From assembly GCF_030815955.1 (NCBI RefSeq), contig NZ_JAUSXK010000001.1, positions 3,782,001-3,846,000 of the forward strand: a stretch of DNA of 64,000 nt. Direction: 5' to 3'. This DNA comes from Microbacterium murale (GTDB taxonomy: Bacteria; Actinomycetota; Actinomycetes; Actinomycetales; Microbacteriaceae). The position numbers were made by a program, and so were the translations under genes. A model generated the notes under the pieces. It saw only the letters and a program-made list of their open reading frames with translations, was not told the origin of the DNA and ran no database searches. Positions 60,276 to 64,000 of the stretch are shown one piece after another. Position 1 is the stretch's first letter, and every line of letters starts with the position of its first letter.

Positions 60276-60636
60276 ATGGTCGACCGCTCCAAGAAGCCAT
60301 CTCTCTGGGATGCGATGCGCTTCGGCGTGAACGGTACGACCCGCGCGGATCTCCTGCCGGTCATCGCCCCGGCCCCGCAGCGCGACCCCGCCGACGTCGC
60401 AGAGCCAGAGACCGTCGACCGTGACGACATCATCGATTCGCCGTACGCGCCCATGAGTCAGCGCGAACGACTGCACCTGATCGAGACCCGCCCCACGCTC
60501 GCACCATGGGCCGAGAAACCCATCAGTACCGCCGACGGCCTCACCGAGATGGGAAGCCATCGCGCTACCCGACGCCGACGAGACCCGCCTACCTGACGTC
60601 AATGGCACCCCCACCGGCGCACGCGCCCCGTTCTAA
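60276..60636 (+). pseudogene. Frameshifted hypothetical gene
   Basis: From the ATG at 60276 the frame reads MVDRSKKPSLWDAMRFGVNG and on to STADGLTE, then becomes Arg-rich and stops at 60596. In the +1 frame the text continues plausibly as WEAIALPDADETRLPDVNG and ends at the TAA 60634-60636. One extra A near 60549 explains the break. The intact product would be about 119 aa. Unrecognised; it is followed 11 bp later by the next broken gene, as in an operon. Confidence 0.5.
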
Positions 60637-60647
60637 GGATAAAGACC

Positions 60648-61190
60648 ATGACCGTAAACCTGACCCCACCCAAGCCCGTCCGCATGTTCAACGGCCCACT
60701 ACTGCGCGACATGCTCGATGATCACTACGTGGCCGGCATCGCCGCCGTCTACCGTCTCGAGCCTGCGCGTTCGGCCCAGAGCTCGACCCCGCCGTATCGA
60801 TCATAGCCAGCATTGACATCGCCCTACCCACGATCAACTGGGATGCCCCACAGCTCGTGCAGGGCATCAACCGAGAGCAACGCACCGTCTCAGTCGTATC
60901 GTTCCCGACTACAGGCCCCAGTCCCGCTGACGTGGATACCGACCGCCCATCAGATCGGCATCCCACCAGTGCGATTCGGGATCGCTGGTGGCCGTGTGGT
61001 TGTCGTCTGCGACAGCATCGACCCTTACGTCATCACCACCGCGACAACCCGCGCCCACCGATAAGTCACAGCCGAGCTCGCGCACACGATCGAAGAACGA
61101 AACACGTGGCGCGAACACAGCGCCCGATGCATCCGAGATGCCGTCACCAAACGCCGTGAACTTGTCGACACCGTGGCGCACGGGGTCTAG
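60648..61190 (+). pseudogene. Decayed hypothetical gene with two frameshifts and an in-frame stop
   Basis: Starts MTVNLTPPKPVRMFNGPLLR with AAGGAT upstream. Around 60765-60779 it must shift frame to read ELDPAVSIIASIDIALPTIN and INREQRTVSVVSF; around 60930-60950 it shifts back to IGIPPVRFGIAGGRVVVVCD, meets TAA at 61062-61064, and the same frame then carries AELAHTIEERNTWREHSARC to TAG at 61188-61190. The total span is divisible by three (181 codons). Unrecognised family; either a decayed gene or a run of sequence errors. Confidence 0.4.
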
Positions 61191-61630
61191 CTCGCTCGCC
61201 GGATCTCCGCCAGCAACGTGAGAGTCCCAAGTTGCGATTCAATCGCCCACTTCTTCCACTCTGGCATCTCGGGATCGTCAAGAAGTCGACGTAGCGCGGA
61301 TTCCGAGTCAAGCTTCTGTGACCACAGGTTCGGCACCAACTCGGCATCGAGAAGGCCCACGAGAGTTAGCGCTTCAGTACCCATGCGCGCGGATTCGTCG
61401 CGGTCTGTCGATCCGCCCCGGTTCAAATTCTCGGTGAGTCGGGCCAAAACATCGAGTTGAAACATCAGATGCTCACGCTTCAAAGATGCCGCCTGCTCCC
61501 GGCGGGCGATCTCCCGAGTGTTGCGTCGGTCTGCCGCCGAGGTAGCGAGAGCGACAATCGAAGCCGCGACAGCAACGACGATTGCTGCAGTCTGGATGGC
61601 AAGTGATATCTGATCTGCGGTCATGCCCAT
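61187..61630 (-). CDS. Hypothetical protein with one N-terminal membrane helix
   Basis: 147 aa from the ATG at 61630 (a second ATG two codons on). The helix IQTAAIVVAVAASIVALATS is followed by a helical, charged domain (REIARREQAASLKREHLMFQ). The layout resembles small membrane proteins of unknown role often seen in accessory regions. It converges with the broken gene to its left and is divergent from the next gene. Confidence 0.6.
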   Translation of the reverse strand: MGMTADQISLAIQTAAIVVAVAASIVALATSAADRRNTREIARREQAASLKREHLMFQLDVLARLTENLNRGGSTDRDESARMGTEALTLVGLLDAELVPNLWSQKLDSESALRRLLDDPEMPEWKKWAIESQLGTLTLLAEIRRAS

Positions 61631-61671
61631 GAACCTATCGCCCGGTGCGACACTGACAGTACGCTCCCAAC

Positions 61672-61881
61672 ATGGCCAGCATCGAAGTTCCAATCAGCGA
61701 CGAGAAGATCATCACTCTCCTGAAGGAGAAGTACGGGCTGGACTTCGGCAAAGGTCGACTTCAAGGCATCGAGGTTACGAGGGAACCGCAGGTGTCGAAC
61801 TCGTCCATTTCGCACATCGTCTCGGTACGGCTCGACTTCGGCCTTGAGCTTGGCGAAATCGAAGATCTCGTCGGCTACTGA
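61672..61881 (+). CDS. Small hypothetical protein
   Basis: 69 aa, ATG at 61672. Mostly charged, alpha/beta-like (MASIEVPISDEKIITLLKEK). No known motif. Codon use is plausible, but a gene this short with no homologue in mind is uncertain. Confidence 0.45.
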   Translation: MASIEVPISDEKIITLLKEKYGLDFGKGRLQGIEVTREPQVSNSSISHIVSVRLDFGLELGEIEDLVGY

Positions 61882-61898
61882 GCGTCGAAACCGCGCAC

Positions 61899-62351
61899 TT
61901 AGCGGGAGTAGATCTGCTCTGGAATCCCGCTTGAATCAGCCCCGCCCGGATACACCATTACCTGGTAAGGCTTCGCCACGTTGATCTCGCCCCCACAGGC
62001 CCACTCGCCCCCCGGATACTCCCCGCGGTAGTCCAGCGCGACTTTGCTTGTTCCCACTGATGCGCTTGTCAGTTGATCCGTATCCACGCCTGCCCAGTCA
62101 GCGACGATCTGTATGCACTCCTGCTCGACGGCGTACTTGCCAGTCCCACTCGGAGCCAGAGCGCCCGAGAATGAGGCCCAGAGGAACCCGGCCGCCAGAA
62201 CGACCGCGATGCCAAAGAAGATGTTCTTCGCCACTCCGCTTTTTCGGGGCTTGTCACCATTCGTCGGGACGGGACTCGAGGATGCTGGAGCGCCGATCGG
62301 ACCCGCTGCGGGCCGCTCGCCGTATGGCCGAGACCCCGACTCGCCGCTCAC
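61899..62351 (-). CDS. Hypothetical single-pass membrane protein
   Basis: 150 aa, GTG start at 62351 overlapping the stop of the upstream small gene (GTGA). A Pro/Ser/Gly-rich cytoplasmic N-terminus is followed by a membrane helix (NIFFGIAVVLAAGFLWASFS) and an exported domain with two cysteines (EQECIQIVADW and GGEWACGGEIN) that could form a disulfide. Function unknown. Confidence 0.6.
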   Translation of the reverse strand: MSGESGSRPYGERPAAGPIGAPASSSPVPTNGDKPRKSGVAKNIFFGIAVVLAAGFLWASFSGALAPSGTGKYAVEQECIQIVADWAGVDTDQLTSASVGTSKVALDYRGEYPGGEWACGGEINVAKPYQVMVYPGGADSSGIPEQIYSR

Positions 62352-62548
62352 ACCGTCTCTACAACAGCGGTGATCGATGTTCCCATTTCGCCCCGACCTA
62401 GGGGGTTGGCCACGCCACGGACCGCGATCGACACAATCCGCACGGGTGGCCAGTCTCTCAACGCCTCTTCGAGCGACTGAATCGCCTGAGCCTCACCGCC
62501 GCCCAGTGCCGTAACGGAGATGACCTTCTGCTGCGGGATGAGTGCCAT
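62348..62548 (-). CDS. Small hypothetical protein
   Basis: 66 aa, ATG at 62548, coupled by overlap to the membrane protein downstream. Sequence begins MALIPQQKVISVTALGGGEA. Unrecognised. Confidence 0.5.
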   Translation of the reverse strand: MALIPQQKVISVTALGGGEAQAIQSLEEALRDWPPVRIVSIAVRGVANPLGRGEMGTSITAVVETV

Positions 62549-62569
62549 TTCCGAAGCATAGCGATAGAC

Positions 62570-62809
62570 ATGTCAGCCGCCGTGGAGTCCTGGCCCGGAC
62601 CGGTGCTCGAGGATCTACAGCGCGTGGCCGGCGGCAGGGCTGACATCGTCGCGATGGAAGCGGGATCGTGGGCAGGCGTCTATGAGGACGAGAACACGCT
62701 TACCTTGGCACGCGCGCTGCTTGAGATCCCCGGCGCACCCGACTGGGTAAAGCTCGGGCAGGAACGGCGCGCCGCTGGGCGACACTCGACCGAGGGATTC
62801 GCGCGCTGA
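62570..62809 (+). CDS. Small hypothetical protein
   Basis: 79 aa, ATG at 62570, divergent from the previous gene with a 21 bp gap. Acidic/neutral with LEDLQRVAGGRADIVAMEAG. Unrecognised; ends 48 bp before the strong terminator. Confidence 0.45.
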   Translation: MSAAVESWPGPVLEDLQRVAGGRADIVAMEAGSWAGVYEDENTLTLARALLEIPGAPDWVKLGQERRAAGRHSTEGFAR

Positions 62810-62818
62810 GAAATCCGG

Positions 62819-62838
62819 TATTGCACGCATATTGCACG
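62819..62838. repeat. Short direct repeat TATTGCACG
   Basis: Two copies (62819-62827 and 62830-62838), separated by 2 nt, just before the terminator. Repeats of this sort can be arm-type integrase sites near tRNA attachment sites; no integrase is present, so this is only a hint. Confidence 0.4.
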
Positions 62839-62857
62839 GAGTCCCCCACCAACGAGA

Positions 62858-62881
62858 AAACCCCCGGAAAACCGGGGGTTT
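62858..62881. terminator. Bidirectional terminator at the end of the tRNA operon
   Basis: Perfect 10-bp stem AAACCCCCGG / CCGGGGGTTT with a 4-nt loop. T-tails exist on both strands (minus: GGTTTTCTCG). It lies 6 bp beyond the 3' end of tRNA-Val(GAC). Confidence 0.88.
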
Positions 62882-62886
62882 ATCTG

Positions 62887-62958
62887 TGCGCGATACTGGG
62901 ATCGAACCAGTGACCTCTTCCGTGTCAGGGAAGCGCGCTACCGCTGCGCCAATCGCGC
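62887..62958 (-). tRNA. tRNA-Val (anticodon GAC)
   Basis: Cloverleaf is complete: acceptor GCGCGAT/ATCGCGC, anticodon arm CTTCC-CTGACAC-GGAAG, T-arm ACTGG-TTCGATC-CCAGT. CCA is not encoded. It is the last of three minus-strand tRNAs. Confidence 0.95.
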
Positions 62959-62986
62959 CTATTCAGGCTATTAAGTTGAAGCGACG

Positions 62987-63057
62987 AGGTGGCGACGGGA
63001 TTCGAACCCGTGTAAACGGCTTTGCAGGCCGGTGCCTAGCCGCTCGGCCACGCCACC
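62987..63057 (-). tRNA. tRNA-Cys (anticodon GCA)
   Basis: Acceptor GGTGGCG/CGCCACC with discriminator U as expected for Cys; the anticodon loop reads CTGCAAA with GCA; T-loop TTCGAAT. CCA is not encoded. Confidence 0.95.
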
Positions 63058-63111
63058 GTGTGGATTGACCCCACGTGCCGTGAGCCCCTCAGAAAGAGAC
63101 TCCTGCACTCG

Positions 63112-63183
63112 AGCGGATGACGAGATTCGAACTCGCGACCCTCACCTTGGCAAGGTGATGCGCTACCACTGCGCTACATCCGC
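63112..63183 (-). tRNA. tRNA-Gly (anticodon GCC)
   Basis: Acceptor GCGGATG/CATCCGC, anticodon arm CACCT-TGCCA-AGGTG region with GCC, T-loop TTCGAAT, discriminator U. It is the first of the minus-strand tRNA trio (Gly-Cys-Val). CCA is not encoded. Confidence 0.95.
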
Positions 63184-63332
63184 GTTGTGTTCCGGCTGAC
63201 CGGGCACTTGTAAAACATTAGCCGATCATTTCGATCCCGCAAAACCGAAACACGATCTCGCGCGTGTCTTGCGGTTTGGTCGTGAGCGCGTCTGACGTTC
63301 AGGTAATATCGTTTTTCGACCCCCTGGGTCAT

Positions 63333-63408
63333 GGGCGATTGGCGCAGTTGGTAGCGCGCTTCCTTCACACGGAAGAGGTCATCGGTTCGAGTCCGGTATC
63401 GCCCACCA
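63333..63408 (+). tRNA. tRNA-Val (anticodon CAC)
   Basis: Acceptor GGGCGAT/ATCGCCC, anticodon arm CTTCC-TTCACAC-GGAAG with CAC, T-loop TTCGAGT. Unlike its neighbours the 3' CCA is encoded (63406-63408). Divergent from the other three tRNAs; a TAATAT -10-like box lies at 63304-63309. Confidence 0.95.
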
Positions 63409-63432
63409 CATTCTCAGATCTAGAATCCCCGC

Positions 63433-63990
63433 ATGGGAATCCTGACCTTCAGCATCAACGTCACCCTCGACGGGTGCGTCGACCATCAAGAGGGAATCGC
63501 CGACGACGAGACCCACGCCTACTTCACCCGTCTCATGGACGAGGCAGGAGCGATGCTGTGGGGCCGCGTCACCTACGAGATGATGGAGAGCGCCTGGCCC
63601 GCAGTCGCTCGCGGTGACGCGGATGCACCGCCGGCCTTACGCGAATGGGCGGTCAAGCTGGACGTCAAGCCGAAATATGTGGTGTCGTCCACGCGAAATG
63701 ACTTCCCGTGGACCAACAGCCACCACATCACCGACGACCTGCGAGCCGGCGTCCAGAAGCTCAAGGACATGACTCCGGCGGGCGTGCTGCTCGGCAGCGC
63801 TGCACTCGCAGCGGAGCTTGACCGGCTGGAGCTGATCGACGAGTACAAGTTCCTCGTCCACCCCATGATCGCCGGCCACGGTCCAACCCTCTACCGGAGC
63901 GGGCTGCCCAACACGCGGCGGCTTGAGTTGGTCTCGGCGACGCCGCTCCGCGACGGCGTGGTGGCCATGCACTACCGGCGCGCGGACTGA
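63433..63990 (+). CDS. Dihydrofolate reductase/RibD C-terminal-fold protein
   Basis: 185 aa, ATG at 63433, 24 bp after tRNA-Val. LTFSINVTLDGCVDHQEGI, MLWGRVTYEMM and LLGSAALAAELDRLELIDEY are typical of the RibD_C/DHFR-like family often labelled as a reductase. NAD(P)H-binding is likely; the substrate is unknown, and it is not the folate-pathway FolA. Confidence 0.88.
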   Translation: MGILTFSINVTLDGCVDHQEGIADDETHAYFTRLMDEAGAMLWGRVTYEMMESAWPAVARGDADAPPALREWAVKLDVKPKYVVSSTRNDFPWTNSHHITDDLRAGVQKLKDMTPAGVLLGSAALAAELDRLELIDEYKFLVHPMIAGHGPTLYRSGLPNTRRLELVSATPLRDGVVAMHYRRAD

Positions 63991-64000
63991 CACACAGCGT

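Larger units (their letters stand above)
60222..62880. other. Accessory region of short unrecognised genes
   Basis: Between the hydrolase and the tRNA cluster lie two broken genes and five small genes on both strands, none recognised. Codon use is less GC-biased than in the flanks. No integrase, transposase or clear attachment duplication was found. The right end abuts the terminator and the 3' end of tRNA-Val(GAC), a typical insertion spot, so an old phage or element remnant is possible but unproven. Confidence 0.5.

Noticed and set aside
1..64000. CRISPR arrays, insertion sequences, rRNA genes, prophage structural genes
   Set aside because: No repeat-spacer pattern, transposase, rRNA-like sequence or recognisable capsid/tail gene was seen.

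Overview
The window is high-GC actinobacterial chromosome, most like Microbacteriaceae (Microbacterium or a close relative). This is judged from protein style, GTG starts, chains of overlapping stop/start codons and gene order; no database search was possible. Almost everything is chromosomal housekeeping.

Layout. 1-8.0 kb (minus strand): pyrimidine operon pyrR-pyrB-pyrC-(PH-like membrane protein)-carA-carB-pyrF, every junction overlapping, with a PyrR-binding loop just before the pyrR ribosome-binding site. 8.1-18.3 kb: a block between pyrR and nusB holding a metallo-beta-lactamase/Rieske protein, a nitrate assimilation operon (nasA transporter, nasB-like flavoprotein, nasC-like molybdoenzyme) and a SWIM/SNF2 helicase. 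18.4-29.6 kb: nusB-efp-aroQ-(GNAT)-aroB-aroK-aroC-aroE-mltG-ruvX-alaS-(small membrane protein)-rpsD. 29.8-31.2 kb: rarA. 31.7-38.8 kb: a second nitrogen block, with a formate/nitrite-type channel facing nirB-nirD-cysG-hemD(winged helix)-cbiX. 39-43.3 kb: a DUF349 protein, an AbiEi-like protein and rel. 43.3-49.7 kb: secF, secD, yajC, ruvB, ruvA, ruvC, yebC. 49.8-54.5 kb: a phosphotransferase and a vitamin B6 set (pdxT, pdxS, PdxR-type regulator, pdxY). 54.5-57.1 kb: HIT protein and thrS. 57.3-60.2 kb: response regulator, histidine kinase and a divergent alpha/beta hydrolase. 60.2-62.8 kb: a small accessory region of unrecognised short genes, two of them broken. 62.9-63.4 kb: tRNA-Val(GAC), tRNA-Cys, tRNA-Gly and tRNA-Val(CAC). 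63.4-64 kb: a DHFR/RibD-like reductase.

How it works together. Nitrate enters through NasA, is reduced to nitrite by NasC with electrons from NasB, and nitrite (also moved by the FNT channel) is reduced to ammonium by NirBD. CysG, HemD and CbiX supply the siroheme NirB needs. The two nitrogen blocks lie 24 kb apart, but an identical 18-mer containing a GAAAC half-site sits upstream of both nasA and nirB, and the nasA copy lies in a well-spaced GlnR-type box, so co-regulation is likely. Two otherwise intact housekeeping genes, carB and rarA, each carry one frame-breaking indel, and two accessory genes at 60.3-61.2 kb are also frameshifted. This points to assembly indels, at least in carB, or to recent decay. 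I did not find a convincing wholly new system; the best leads are the shared nitrogen operator, the PyrR loop, the HemD-winged-helix fusion, the MBL-Rieske protein and the accessory region beside the tRNA genes.
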